Assembly (NCBI RefSeq): GCF_900114995.1 | Contig: NZ_FOUX01000002.1 | Coordinates: 496,001 to 560,000 of the forward strand | DNA from: Chitinophaga sp. YR627 | Lineage (GTDB): Bacteria > Bacteroidota > Bacteroidia > Chitinophagales > Chitinophagaceae | Length of the DNA stretch: 64,000 nucleotides | Reading direction: 5' to 3' | Part shown: positions 26,154 to 35,056 of the stretch, piece after piece | Position numbering within the stretch: position 1 is the stretch's first letter | Layout: every line of letters begins with the position of its first letter | Notes under the pieces: model-generated | What the model saw: the letters and a program-made list of their open reading frames with translations, nothing else | Database searches by the model: none | What the model was told of the DNA's origin: nothing | Program-made: the position numbers and the translations under genes

Positions 26154-26540
26154 TCAAACCCATTCGTTAATATGGGTGCCACTGCCCATACTTAATTCAC
26201 GGGCTGAAATGGTGAATGAAACGCTCATCGGGTTTTTGTCATCAGCGTCAAAAGACTCTTCAAACTTTACCAGATAGCCTTCTTTGAAGCTCAATTGTTT
26301 CAACTGAGCATCAGAGTCTCTCTTGTAGAAAGTAATGGTACCATCTTTTCTTTCGAAATTGTTTACCATCCATTCAAAGAGATCTGTTTCTCCTGTTGAT
26401 TCAACAATTAAACGGATTCTGCCACCGCGTGTGATTGCCGAAGGGCGACCGGTAGCGTCTACTTCTTGGGTGAGGTCGTAGCTGCAGTGTTTTACCACCA
26501 ATTTTTTGCCAGCTACTTCAAACACTGATTTGAAGGACAT
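26154..26540 (-). CDS. tssD: T6SS-iii tube protein TssD (Hcp)
   Basis: The 128-residue protein begins MSFKSVFEVAGKKL and contains CSYDLTQEVDATGRPSAITR and VSFTISARELSMG, the pattern of Bacteroidota Hcp. Hcp hexamers stack into the inner tube that is fired into target cells. No signal peptide, as expected. It has its own strong promoter (26614-26644) and terminator, fitting the large amount of tube protein needed, and lies downstream of tssO-tssK-tssN-tssG. Confidence 0.92.
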   Translation of the reverse strand: MSFKSVFEVAGKKLVVKHCSYDLTQEVDATGRPSAITRGGRIRLIVESTGETDLFEWMVNNFERKDGTITFYKRDSDAQLKQLSFKEGYLVKFEESFDADDKNPMSVSFTISARELSMGSGTHINEWV

Positions 26541-26613
26541 GGGTTAAATGTTTAAGGTTTGCAATAAAGAATTAACAAAAATGAGCTATTTATTTATGTA
26601 GTTATTTATCCTT

Positions 26614-26644
26614 CAAATTTAAATTAATCCTTTAATACAACCAA
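26614..26644 (-). promoter_or_regulatory. Strong Bacteroidota promoter of tssD
   Basis: On the minus strand TTTTTG (ending at 26642), a 20-base spacer and TAAATTTG (26621-26614) match the consensus fully. The predicted leader is about 65 bases. Confidence 0.85.
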
Positions 26645-26653
26645 AAATTTAAC

Positions 26654-27166
26654 TCATCTTGACCTCATCATCTGCCTGTTATAATCAAGTTCATTACGCG
26701 TTGTTTCCAGTTCGCGGTTGAGATCGGCAATCTTCTCTTTCAGCTCAGCTATTGTCTGCTGTGCATTCTGCAATCCTCTCATTTGTTGCTTACCTTGCTG
26801 AATAGACAGGAGGTTCTGAATAATGTTATTGTACAGTCCGTAGTGTGTCACTGATTCTTTCGGAATAGTATTACGCATCGTAACAAGATCCTGCGCTACT
26901 ACCTGGTCCATATAATTTGCATTCTGATTAGGCAGATTAATAGAGTCAAGATTATTCTTCACCTTCTCCATCCTTTGCAGAAAATCTCCCTGAAACGCTT
27001 GTTCCTGGCGGAATGAAGTCAGCTGCTTACGCAGATCATCATTCTCTTTTGCAGGCACCTGATAATTAAAAAATACGGCCAGTACGAACAGACCAACTGA
27101 AACGACAAAGAAAAGAAGGAACCAAAGAAATGCAGCTGTTCTCTCCTGTTTGTTTAGTACACGCAT
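26654..27166 (-). CDS. tssO: T6SS-iii membrane protein TssO
   Basis: The 170-residue protein has one N-terminal transmembrane helix (about 11-35, AAFLWFLLFFVVSVGLFVLA) and a long coiled-coil C-terminal part (LQNAQQTIAELKEKIADLNRELETTRNEL). This fits TssO, one of the envelope proteins specific to the Bacteroidota T6SS, which lacks TssJ/L/M. It is 22 bases downstream of tssK and upstream of tssD. Confidence 0.85.
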   Translation of the reverse strand: MRVLNKQERTAAFLWFLLFFVVSVGLFVLAVFFNYQVPAKENDDLRKQLTSFRQEQAFQGDFLQRMEKVKNNLDSINLPNQNANYMDQVVAQDLVTMRNTIPKESVTHYGLYNNIIQNLLSIQQGKQQMRGLQNAQQTIAELKEKIADLNRELETTRNELDYNRQMMRSR

Positions 27167-27188
27167 GTATTATAGTGTTATAAATAAA

Positions 27189-28364
27189 TCAATCTGTGAA
27201 AAACCATCTTTTGGTTTTATGCTTACGCAGGTATTCTGAATCTTCTGCAGATTCTTCCTTGACAAAGATGCCCTTGTCAGTTTTGCTGCCGATGTAATCC
27301 AGTCTGCTGAGACTTTCAAACAATTTACTGATCGCACGTACGAAAGGTATCATAGGCTCCAGACATTCTCTGACGTCTGTATGCTTATAACGGATATTCG
27401 AACAGTTCACCATCAGTGTTTCCAGTTCTCCCTGTCTCAGTTCACACCATTCTGACAGATAATTCAGCAATTCTTCCTTACCTGTATGTGCACGTAAGTC
27501 GATCGCGTTTTTCATTGTCCTGGACAGTCCTGCTACTACTTCAAGCATCTCTGCGGGTGACTGATACAAACCTAACCAGCGGAACTGTGAGATCCGTGTA
27601 CCAAGGTATTGCACCATCCTTTCTGTGATGTACAACACGACCTGCGCAAGATCATTGTTCTGGTTTTTACCGTAGATCTTCTGTACGATCTGTACACCAT
27701 GCAGCTCCAGATAACCGAGGAACTGGTCCAGTTCCTGATGCAGATCAGCCAGTGCCGGATGTGCTGATACAAGACTGGTGGGTGGGATGTAATCATCATC
27801 CAGCTGCGGACGTCCATCCTTCACAGTGATACGTCCCAGGATCATCTGATAAGCGCCCAGCTGCCCCTGTGGCATCTGTGATGCGGGTTGTATGAACAAC
27901 TCATATTCGGGCGTAGCATATGGCAAACGTGGCGGATCTTCATGCAGCAGCGGTTCACCACTTGGCTGACGATCGAAAGGATCTACCTGTATCAGGATGT
28001 AATAAGCAGGTTCTGTATGCAGCGGATCCCACCTGTAAGATATTTCAGGGAATGTAGTTGCATACTTCAGAGAATGTACGGTATGTTCCGGGATCTCGAT
28101 GCGTGCGCCTCCTGGAGTCACGGCACGGCATTCTGTAAGTTTAATACGCCACTGATGCTGATTATCTGTTACGAACCAGCAGCGAAGGGATTCCTTACTC
28201 TCTGCTTTAGCCGGCAATAGTCCATAGTTCTGCGCATGCAAACCGCTGGAGATAGCATCCCGGATCTGATCAAGCATTGCATTTTCAGTTTCTATGAAAT
28301 GCTGCTTTTTAATTTTCATTCCATCCACCCAGTTGACGGGAAAATATTTGAGCGGTTCTGCCAT
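27189..28364 (-). CDS. tssK: T6SS baseplate protein TssK
   Basis: The 391-residue protein has the TssK opening pattern (YFPVNWVDGMKIKKQHFIE) and the length of the T6SS-iii version. TssK trimers connect the baseplate to the membrane complex. No signal peptide or membrane helix is visible. It is preceded by tssN (45-base gap) and followed by tssO (22-base gap). Confidence 0.9.
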   Translation of the reverse strand: MAEPLKYFPVNWVDGMKIKKQHFIETENAMLDQIRDAISSGLHAQNYGLLPAKAESKESLRCWFVTDNQHQWRIKLTECRAVTPGGARIEIPEHTVHSLKYATTFPEISYRWDPLHTEPAYYILIQVDPFDRQPSGEPLLHEDPPRLPYATPEYELFIQPASQMPQGQLGAYQMILGRITVKDGRPQLDDDYIPPTSLVSAHPALADLHQELDQFLGYLELHGVQIVQKIYGKNQNNDLAQVVLYITERMVQYLGTRISQFRWLGLYQSPAEMLEVVAGLSRTMKNAIDLRAHTGKEELLNYLSEWCELRQGELETLMVNCSNIRYKHTDVRECLEPMIPFVRAISKLFESLSRLDYIGSKTDKGIFVKEESAEDSEYLRKHKTKRWFFTD

Positions 28365-28409
28365 GGGATGATTGTTTGGTCAAAAAAGATTGTTTACTTG
28401 TATGAGGGA

Positions 28410-29270
28410 TCAATTGTTACTCAGCACAACCCTGTTACAGATGATCACACTATTCTCATGCATACCATTCATGAAAACAGGCTTTTCGGGATCAAGTGTA
28501 CGCGCTATACCCAGCCATTTTGATTTCAGGTGGAATACCCATCCATAAGGCTGTCCGTTCTTATCGAGTACATCTATTGGTGTATTGGGGTAACGGTCAT
28601 TATAGTCATTCACGAAGTGATAAAACAGGTCGCCCAGGTCCATTTTTATAGGGGTACGTGCCCTGAAATAGGTACGGTCCATATCCTTTGTATTCTTCTC
28701 CAGTTCAAAGCCGATGACGATCAGATCTTTCATATCATCTTCATTCACTTCCGGCTGCTCATGATACGCAGGATATTGCCACCATTTATGCACTTTCGCA
28801 GGAATAGCCATCATCTTTTCGAATGTCTTGTATACAAAAGTGGGCAGTGCAAAAGCCAGGAAACAGGTCAGCATGGGATAATACAGAAAGTCTCCTTTGG
28901 TGAAAAGGAACTGTACCAGCATGAAGCCTACACCACCAAACAGATAAATGGCCACAATGAAGGCCAGTTCTGAGGTCAGCGTACGCTCATTCGCCCAGAA
29001 ACGGGTGTACATAATGTGACAGTGCGCAATACCCAATCCAAGGAACCATACCTGGTAAAACAAATATTGGCTGACCAGGTTCTGATGTGTGAACAGGAAA
29101 GGTATCGAGCTGATCACGGCAAATACAATGGTGATCAGAAACAGATACCACAATGCCTTTTTCTTATATAGGGTAAAGTTTTTAATATAACGGCTCAGCA
29201 ATCCCACGATAAGAGCGCCTACCGCCATGATAGCGGCTAATACAAGATAAATTTTTGCTTTAAGTATCAT
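28410..29270 (-). CDS. tssN: T6SS-iii membrane protein TssN
   Basis: The 286-residue protein has about five to six N-terminal transmembrane helices (residues 5-165) and a soluble cytoplasmic C-terminal domain (FELEKNTKDMDRTYFRARTPIKMDLGDLFYHFVND). This layout is typical of TssN, the multi-spanning component unique to T6SS-iii. It sits between tssG and tssK. Confidence 0.88.
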   Translation of the reverse strand: MILKAKIYLVLAAIMAVGALIVGLLSRYIKNFTLYKKKALWYLFLITIVFAVISSIPFLFTHQNLVSQYLFYQVWFLGLGIAHCHIMYTRFWANERTLTSELAFIVAIYLFGGVGFMLVQFLFTKGDFLYYPMLTCFLAFALPTFVYKTFEKMMAIPAKVHKWWQYPAYHEQPEVNEDDMKDLIVIGFELEKNTKDMDRTYFRARTPIKMDLGDLFYHFVNDYNDRYPNTPIDVLDKNGQPYGWVFHLKSKWLGIARTLDPEKPVFMNGMHENSVIICNRVVLSNN

Positions 29271-29346
29271 AAGTTTTCCAATTGGGGAAAAGGGTTAAAA
29301 CAGTCTACAGAGCCAACATTAGATGCAAAAATAGTTCCATTTAATG

Positions 29347-30303
29347 CTATAGGAAAAAATTATATCCCATTAATCCTTCCTTCTGACGGCTATCGTTTAC
29401 AACTACTTGTTTTTCATCCGGATGTGGCTCCAGTAAAGTTTCGGCTTCAACATCCGCCGGCAACAGAAAGCCAAGACAGGTTTCCAGTAATTTACCATAA
29501 GGCTGCCAGGACAGGAAATCGTATACCCGGCGATGTTGCAGAGGACCAACTTTCACAATGACTCTGGGCATATCGGTATAAAAAAGACTTCCTGTCATCG
29601 TATCTATTCCCAGCCTGCATTCTCCAAGGCCGGTCTGTGTACCTGAGGATACGGCAACAGGTCCGTTTTCACATGTAATGGTCACCGGCTCATCCAATAT
29701 AGCCTGCAGGTATAACTGCACCAAAGGCAGGTTGCCTGCAATACGATGAATATACGGTAATAACCTGATAAGTTTATTTACGGGTTCTTTGGGTAATCCC
29801 TCAGGAATACCCCAGAAAGATAAGAATAATTCATCTGCATCCTTTCCCAGCGCATCAAATAACAGGTGTTTCTCCCTTTGCTCCAGAAATACGCGTTGCA
29901 GGAAGAATTCATGCTCCAGCGGACGGAAGAATTTACGGGCTTCCTGCTCCTCCTGCTGGTGTTTTTTATAGTTGGCTACCATCTCACTCACTTCCTGCTG
30001 TTTCTGGGCTGTAAAGGCGTGAAAAAGGCCTTCCGGCAAACGATCATACAGTCCGTCACGGGAGAGTGTTAAAGTAATGAAAGGATGATATGGTTGTGAA
30101 TCATCTAATTGTGCATCTAAGATATCTTTATTGAAAGCTCTTGTAAAAACGTTCTGCATCTGTACTGCGACTTCCGACTCCTGCACATCATTATCCAGCA
30201 GTTCTCCGACAACAACTTCTGCGCGTACGTCATAATGGAGACGACGTATATGATCGATCACTTCTTCGAGCACTGCGGCTTTTTGGGCATTATTTACCAT
30301 CAA
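29347..30303 (-). CDS. tssG: T6SS baseplate protein TssG (T6SS-iii type)
   Basis: The 318-residue protein has the TssG-like layout of Bacteroidota loci: an N-terminal part ending in PYHPFITLTLSRDGLYDRLPEGLFH, a middle part with FRPLEHEFFLQRVFLEQREK and a C-terminal LGECRLGIDTMTGSLFYTDMPRVIVKVGPL. TssG forms the baseplate wedge with TssE and TssF, which are encoded divergently. Start at 30303, with a second ATG at 30300. Confidence 0.85.
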   Translation of the reverse strand: MMVNNAQKAAVLEEVIDHIRRLHYDVRAEVVVGELLDNDVQESEVAVQMQNVFTRAFNKDILDAQLDDSQPYHPFITLTLSRDGLYDRLPEGLFHAFTAQKQQEVSEMVANYKKHQQEEQEARKFFRPLEHEFFLQRVFLEQREKHLLFDALGKDADELFLSFWGIPEGLPKEPVNKLIRLLPYIHRIAGNLPLVQLYLQAILDEPVTITCENGPVAVSSGTQTGLGECRLGIDTMTGSLFYTDMPRVIVKVGPLQHRRVYDFLSWQPYGKLLETCLGFLLPADVEAETLLEPHPDEKQVVVNDSRQKEGLMGYNFFL

Positions 30304-30452
30304 CGGGTTAAAATTTAGGTTTTTCGATTAATCAGGGTTCTTCTTCAGGCTTTCAACCGACACAGCAATTAACTAAAAAATTGAAATACGAATGTAGGTT
30401 GTTTAGTCATTTATGTAAAAAAATATTTAAAATTGCAGAAATTGAAAAACCC

Positions 30453-31523
30453 ATGACCCCGCGCAAGACCCAAAATGAGCGTAAAGTAAGTACGTATAGA
30501 CCCTTTAGCAAGATTACAAGCCATATTGACCCGATGGTGTTGTATACATTCCTGTCTTTACTGGTGATCAGCATCGTTCTGCTGGCATTCCAGGCCTCCA
30601 ATAAGGAAGTATGTACAGACGCTGCCATTGTATTAGCCAGCCAGCAGCATGCGGGTAAATCCACCACATTTACTGCTGGTGAAGTGATCACCTTCAGAGC
30701 CGATCTTAAAGGCGGCGGCATAGCCGGCGTCAACTGGGATTTTGGAGATTCCACTGCCTCCGCACCGGGTGTGCAGGTATACCATGCCTTCAGCAAAGCA
30801 GGGGTTTACACTGTTATCCTCCATCGTGGAAAATGCGACTGGCGCCAGGAAGTGATTGTCATCAATGCAGCTCCTGAAAAAACACCTGTTAACAGTGGCG
30901 ACATGTACCCCGTAATAGAAGGTCCGGAAGAGGTCTTCACCGGCCGCACGGTTACCTTCAGTAACCATACGACTGGCGCCAGCAGCTGGTCCTGGCAGTT
31001 GCTTCAGCCCAATGCGGAAGTGCATTCCGGTAATTCTGTGAAGTATACCTTCGGCACTCCCGGTGAACGCATCCTGTCCCTGATCGTAAACGGAGACAGC
31101 AGTAAAATGGTAACAAAACATATTACGGTCTTCGAAGGAGGTCCTCAAAGGCCCAGAAATGACCATTTTGACCCCATTCCTTTCCCTGAAGACCCTAAAC
31201 CAGTCGATCCTAACGCAGGTGCTGCTCCGGTGCCGGAAAAGCCTAAAACACCGTCTGTTTCGGATGATGAGTTTAAGTTCTTCCTCACACAAGTAGTAGA
31301 CAAACAGAAAAGTGCTTCCGACTTCTCGTCCTACCTCTGCGACAACATGAATGCAAGGGTATTACTGAACGATAAAGACACTGACACTTTTGCACACTTT
31401 TGTTCCCGCATCAGGGGCAAGAAGCGCTTTAAGATCGAGCTGGTCAACCTCATTAAGGATCAGAACGGCTGTGTGAAAGAGATCAGGGTGAGATATGACA
31501 GGAAATTCCTCGGTATATTCTAA
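30453..31523 (+). CDS. PKD-domain membrane-anchored T6SS-iii protein, probably TssP
   Basis: The open frame begins at a TTG (30381), but the ATG at 30453 (MTPRKTQNER) is preferred, giving 356 residues. A cytoplasmic tail precedes one transmembrane helix (MVLYTFLSLLVISIVLLAF, about residues 28-46). Two PKD-like beta-sandwich domains follow, the first with WDFGDSTASAPGVQVYHAF and the second with SWSWQLLQPNAEVHSG, then a Pro-rich linker (PFPEDPKPVDPN) and a conserved C-terminal domain with three Cys. Position and topology fit TssP, the T6SS-iii periplasmic component, but I am less sure of that name than of the others. tssE starts 18 bases downstream. Confidence 0.72.
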   Translation: MTPRKTQNERKVSTYRPFSKITSHIDPMVLYTFLSLLVISIVLLAFQASNKEVCTDAAIVLASQQHAGKSTTFTAGEVITFRADLKGGGIAGVNWDFGDSTASAPGVQVYHAFSKAGVYTVILHRGKCDWRQEVIVINAAPEKTPVNSGDMYPVIEGPEEVFTGRTVTFSNHTTGASSWSWQLLQPNAEVHSGNSVKYTFGTPGERILSLIVNGDSSKMVTKHITVFEGGPQRPRNDHFDPIPFPEDPKPVDPNAGAAPVPEKPKTPSVSDDEFKFFLTQVVDKQKSASDFSSYLCDNMNARVLLNDKDTDTFAHFCSRIRGKKRFKIELVNLIKDQNGCVKEIRVRYDRKFLGIF

Positions 31524-31541
31524 TCACTTCAGACTGCCAAT

Positions 31542-31973
31542 ATGAAGAACCAGTATTATAAACTGCCACTGGACTTTTCCCGGATCCTGCAAAAAAAGGA
31601 CCTTCCTGACTGCAATCTGGAAGACTCGGTGGCCCAGCATATACAATTGCTCATTACAACCGTACTCGGGGAGAACAAAGATGACCCCCAGTACGGTTGC
31701 CGGATATGGGATTTTGACTTCGATATCCGGGCTTCCAACAACGAAGTCAAGGAACAGGTGGAACTCTCCGTAAAAAGCGCCATTGTGCGTTATGAACAGC
31801 GTATTACGCAGGTGCGGGTTTCTGCCATGGTAAGCCAGGAAGAACTCAACGGGATCAGTGCCAGAAAGGTCAAGAAAAAGATACGGGTGACCATCACCGG
31901 TACACTGGCCCGCAATAAAACTCCATTCCATTACAGCAGCTTCTTTTATGTAAGTCCGCTGTCGTACGATTAA
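31542..31973 (+). CDS. tssE: T6SS baseplate protein TssE (gp25-like)
   Basis: The 143-residue protein is a gp25/lysozyme-like baseplate subunit. CNLEDSVAQHIQLLITTVLGEN and the strongly conserved YGCRIWDFDFD are seen, with EQRITQVRVSAMVSQEE downstream. It nucleates sheath assembly in the phage-like baseplate. tssF follows after 9 bases. Confidence 0.9.
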   Translation: MKNQYYKLPLDFSRILQKKDLPDCNLEDSVAQHIQLLITTVLGENKDDPQYGCRIWDFDFDIRASNNEVKEQVELSVKSAIVRYEQRITQVRVSAMVSQEELNGISARKVKKKIRVTITGTLARNKTPFHYSSFFYVSPLSYD

Positions 31974-31982
31974 ACCTATGTC

Positions 31983-33815
31983 ATGCCAAGAGAACAGAAA
32001 GAACGAATAAAAGACCGGATGCTCAAAACGGCCGCCAGACTCTGGGGATATCCGGATGCAGAAGTGGAATCTTCTTTCGATCCCATTGTACAACTCCTGC
32101 TGGAAGCCTGTTCCAGCGAACTTGAAAAAATATCAGGCGAAGTAGACGTTTCTCATGCAAGACTGGTGGAAAGACTGGCGCAGATCATGATGCCGGAACC
32201 TATCACCAGCAGTCAGCCAGCTTACGGCGTATTACATGCCGGCAGTAATGAACCGTCTACTATCATCGATGGAGAACATCAGTTGTTCTACACCTCTAAG
32301 AGCGGTTTCAATTCAAAAGACCTTTTCTTCATGCCCCTGACCAGGCACCGCCTGTTCCGCGGACAGGTCAAATACATGGCCATCGGTAACCGTCTTTTTG
32401 AAACCCGTGACCACTGGTTCAAAGAGCAGATATTGCAGGGTAATCTGCAGGCAGATACGCCTCCCAATCATTTGTGGATAGGTCTTTCCCTGGAAGGCAG
32501 CCCCTCCTCTATCGAAGAAATGTCCTTCTTTTTTGACCTCAGAAACGTTCATCAGCAGGAGATGTTTTATTACTACCTCCCACTGGCACGCTTCTATCTC
32601 AATGATACAGAACTGACCGTAAAAAGCGGTTATAGCCAGAGCCAGGATGCTGCTGCTGAAGATGTTGATAATATCATGCATCCTGCCTTTGATACCAACA
32701 CCCGTTACAGCCAACAGATCCTGCATCGCTTCCGTCATCAGTTTCTGACCATCAGCAAACCTACTTCGCTTCCGTTGCAATCCCCCGCCCCGGAAGCGCT
32801 GCAACATATATTCGGAGCAGCATTCAATAAGATCCAGCCCAATACACACTGGATCAGAATTGAATTCCCGGAAACCATCCGGCATACTTTACTGGAAGAT
32901 CTGTTCTGCAATATCAACTGCTTCCCTGTTGTCAATAAACGTATCAATGAACAGTCGCAGCGCCTGAACCGCTATCTTAACATCATGCCGCTGCATACTG
33001 CTGATATTTACTTTGATGTTAAACGCGTACACGATACGAGTGGTACTGACTATCACGTACGCAACTTCACAACAGCCGGAGAAATGCAGGAAGGTGAACT
33101 GGTTGTGCGTAGCAGCGGTATCGGCAGATTTGATACCCGTGAAGCAAAAGAGATCATCGCCTATCTTATCGAAGTGATCCGTGATGAAAGTTCGCTTTTT
33201 GAAGAAGTGCGTAATGATTATGTTGCCAACCGTATCCGCGAACTACATCAGCTGATCGCCTCCCTGGAAGAACAATTACAACCAGGTGTCAATCGTGGTA
33301 ATATCCCATATCTCATGGTAAAACCACGTGAAGAGGCAGACTTCCTCTTTATCGAATTCTTTACCACGAATGGTAGTGTGGCGAATAATATCCGTATGGG
33401 AACGCGTTTGCAGGAGTATGGCAGCGTACAGTTACAACCTGGCTCTATCACGCTCCTTTCCAATACGCAAGGTGGTAAAGACAGGCTCAGTATCGACGAA
33501 AAAGTAAACCTTTACCGTTATCACCTGCTCAGCCGGGACCGTGTAGTAACACCGGAAGATATCAAAGCGCTCTGCCGTTATGTAGTCGGTAATGAACTCC
33601 GCAATGTAAGCGTCGCAAAAGGTGTTTCTGTATTACCTGGCGCCACAGAAGGATATACCCGGACACTGGATATCAGGCTAACACTGTCACAACCTACAAC
33701 AGCTTATGCGGCGGTAAATCTCGTGTATCTCAAAGATGAATTACTATCACAGCTGAAAGAGCGTTCAGCCAATAATTATCCTTACAGGATCTATATGAAT
33801 GAGGTATTGATGTGA
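31983..33815 (+). CDS. tssF: T6SS baseplate protein TssF
   Basis: The 610-residue protein has the N-terminal TssF motif (DPIVQLLLEACSSELEKI, ARLVERLAQIMMPEPI), with QPAYGVLHA and a C-terminal IKALCRYVVGNELRNVSVAKG. The start at 31983 is chosen because the ATG at 31979 is out of frame. TssF binds TssG and TssE to form the wedge around the hub. It ends the rightward block, followed by a strong terminator. Confidence 0.9.
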   Translation: MPREQKERIKDRMLKTAARLWGYPDAEVESSFDPIVQLLLEACSSELEKISGEVDVSHARLVERLAQIMMPEPITSSQPAYGVLHAGSNEPSTIIDGEHQLFYTSKSGFNSKDLFFMPLTRHRLFRGQVKYMAIGNRLFETRDHWFKEQILQGNLQADTPPNHLWIGLSLEGSPSSIEEMSFFFDLRNVHQQEMFYYYLPLARFYLNDTELTVKSGYSQSQDAAAEDVDNIMHPAFDTNTRYSQQILHRFRHQFLTISKPTSLPLQSPAPEALQHIFGAAFNKIQPNTHWIRIEFPETIRHTLLEDLFCNINCFPVVNKRINEQSQRLNRYLNIMPLHTADIYFDVKRVHDTSGTDYHVRNFTTAGEMQEGELVVRSSGIGRFDTREAKEIIAYLIEVIRDESSLFEEVRNDYVANRIRELHQLIASLEEQLQPGVNRGNIPYLMVKPREEADFLFIEFFTTNGSVANNIRMGTRLQEYGSVQLQPGSITLLSNTQGGKDRLSIDEKVNLYRYHLLSRDRVVTPEDIKALCRYVVGNELRNVSVAKGVSVLPGATEGYTRTLDIRLTLSQPTTAYAAVNLVYLKDELLSQLKERSANNYPYRIYMNEVLM

Positions 33816-33828
33816 GTTAAAGAAATTA

Positions 33829-33961
33829 AGAATTAAGAATTATTTCAACAGTCATTCCATAAATAAAGAGGCGCCCACTTAAACTGGACGCCTCTTTATT
33901 TATGGAATATTTTATTGCGATCTTCGCTGCATTCTAACTCTTAATTCTTAATTCTTAATTA
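33829..33961. repeat. ATTAAGA-heptamer inverted repeat element, copy 2
   Basis: The left arm (about 33829-33846) has AATTAAGAATTAAGAATT; the right arm (about 33938-33961) has CTTAATTCTTAATTCTTAA. The inner right flank CTTCGCTGCATTC matches copy 1. The centre contains the terminator at 33854-33908. It lies between the converging tssF and transglycosylase genes. Confidence 0.65.
33854..33908. terminator. Terminator between converging tssF and transglycosylase genes
   Basis: A 20-base-pair stem (ATTCCATAAATAAAGAGGCG with its complement) closes a 15-base loop that can itself pair further (CCCA with TGG). It is symmetrical and serves both directions. Confidence 0.9.
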
Positions 33962-33968
33962 ACCTCTC

Positions 33969-35039
33969 TTATATCTTCAACAACCGCACATCCTGTCCGG
34001 CTTTCAACGCATCAGCAGGCACACCTTTTTTTCCACCTGCATCACATAACGTAATCGTATTGCCAAAACCAAGGTCCACATAAATGCGATCGCTGACGAT
34101 CCATCCGCGACCTGAGATCTTTGTATTCTTACGGATATACACACCATTGGCCTGCAGGTCATCCAGTAACAGGATGCTGATCAGCTGACCATCTTCAAAT
34201 GTATTATTCTTTTGCAGTTTCGCAGCGAAAGCAGCACTTGCTACCGGTGTCTTACCGCGGGTTTTTGTATCGACAGTAATACGGATAGATTTAAAATCTC
34301 CGGAGTTATTTTCCACCTGTTTAGTTACTGTCTGTCCTGGCTGACGGATGCTGGAAGCTGGCGTAGAAAACACAGACATATTTGCATTCCCCTTGTTGAA
34401 AACATTATACCCAAAGCCAGGCATATACAATTCAGGACTCTCAAACAGTTGCTTGATAGCAATGATCTTATAGATATACTGCGCAGTTTCATCGTTCAGT
34501 ACCAGCTGATAATAATCACTACTTCCCTGTCTTTTCATATTACGGGAAATATTACCGGCGCCTGCATTATACGCAGCTGCTGCCAATGTCCAGGAATGCA
34601 GCTGACTATATAATTGCTGCAGATAACGACAGGCTGCATGTGTTGATTTCAGCAGATGATTACGTTCATCATTATCATATCTGACCGCCAGTCCCATGGC
34701 TGCTGCGGTTTCAGGCATAAACTGCCATACACCCTGTGCGCCTACAGCAGAAGTGGCATTCGTAAAGCCACTTTCTACTACAGGCAGGTATTTAAAATCT
34801 TCTGGTATATTATACTGATGCAGTATGGGAATGATCACAGGGAAATAGATGTCCGTCTTCGCTTTCAGCACCGGCAGAAAATTGCGGTACTTCAGATGCC
34901 CCTTGATGACGTCCATTAATTTATAGGAAACGAAATCACGCTCCATAGGCACGAATTCCCCGCAGAAATTCACCTGCTGGGCACTGCCTGTCAAGGCGCA
35001 TAGCCAGAGACTGACAACAAACAATATTTTGAGTTGCAT
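33969..35039 (-). CDS. Lytic transglycosylase (SLT/MltD-like) in the T6SS locus
   Basis: The frame opens at GTG 35045, but the ATG at 35039 is preferred, giving 356 residues. A signal peptide ends near LTGSAQQ. The SLT domain (about 85-210) has the catalytic Glu in YLPVVESGF, then GAQGVWQFMPETA and AAAAYNAGAGNISR, the full goose-type signature. The C-terminal part (about 270-356) lacks a clear LysM motif and contains IKISGRGWIVSDRIYVDLGF-like strands. It cleaves peptidoglycan glycan strands, which would let a secretion apparatus cross the wall. It is 17 bases downstream of the TraN-like gene and in the same block as tssC. Confidence 0.88.
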   Translation of the reverse strand: MQLKILFVVSLWLCALTGSAQQVNFCGEFVPMERDFVSYKLMDVIKGHLKYRNFLPVLKAKTDIYFPVIIPILHQYNIPEDFKYLPVVESGFTNATSAVGAQGVWQFMPETAAAMGLAVRYDNDERNHLLKSTHAACRYLQQLYSQLHSWTLAAAAYNAGAGNISRNMKRQGSSDYYQLVLNDETAQYIYKIIAIKQLFESPELYMPGFGYNVFNKGNANMSVFSTPASSIRQPGQTVTKQVENNSGDFKSIRITVDTKTRGKTPVASAAFAAKLQKNNTFEDGQLISILLLDDLQANGVYIRKNTKISGRGWIVSDRIYVDLGFGNTITLCDAGGKKGVPADALKAGQDVRLLKI

Positions 35040-35056
35040 ACGCACGATGGCACGTG

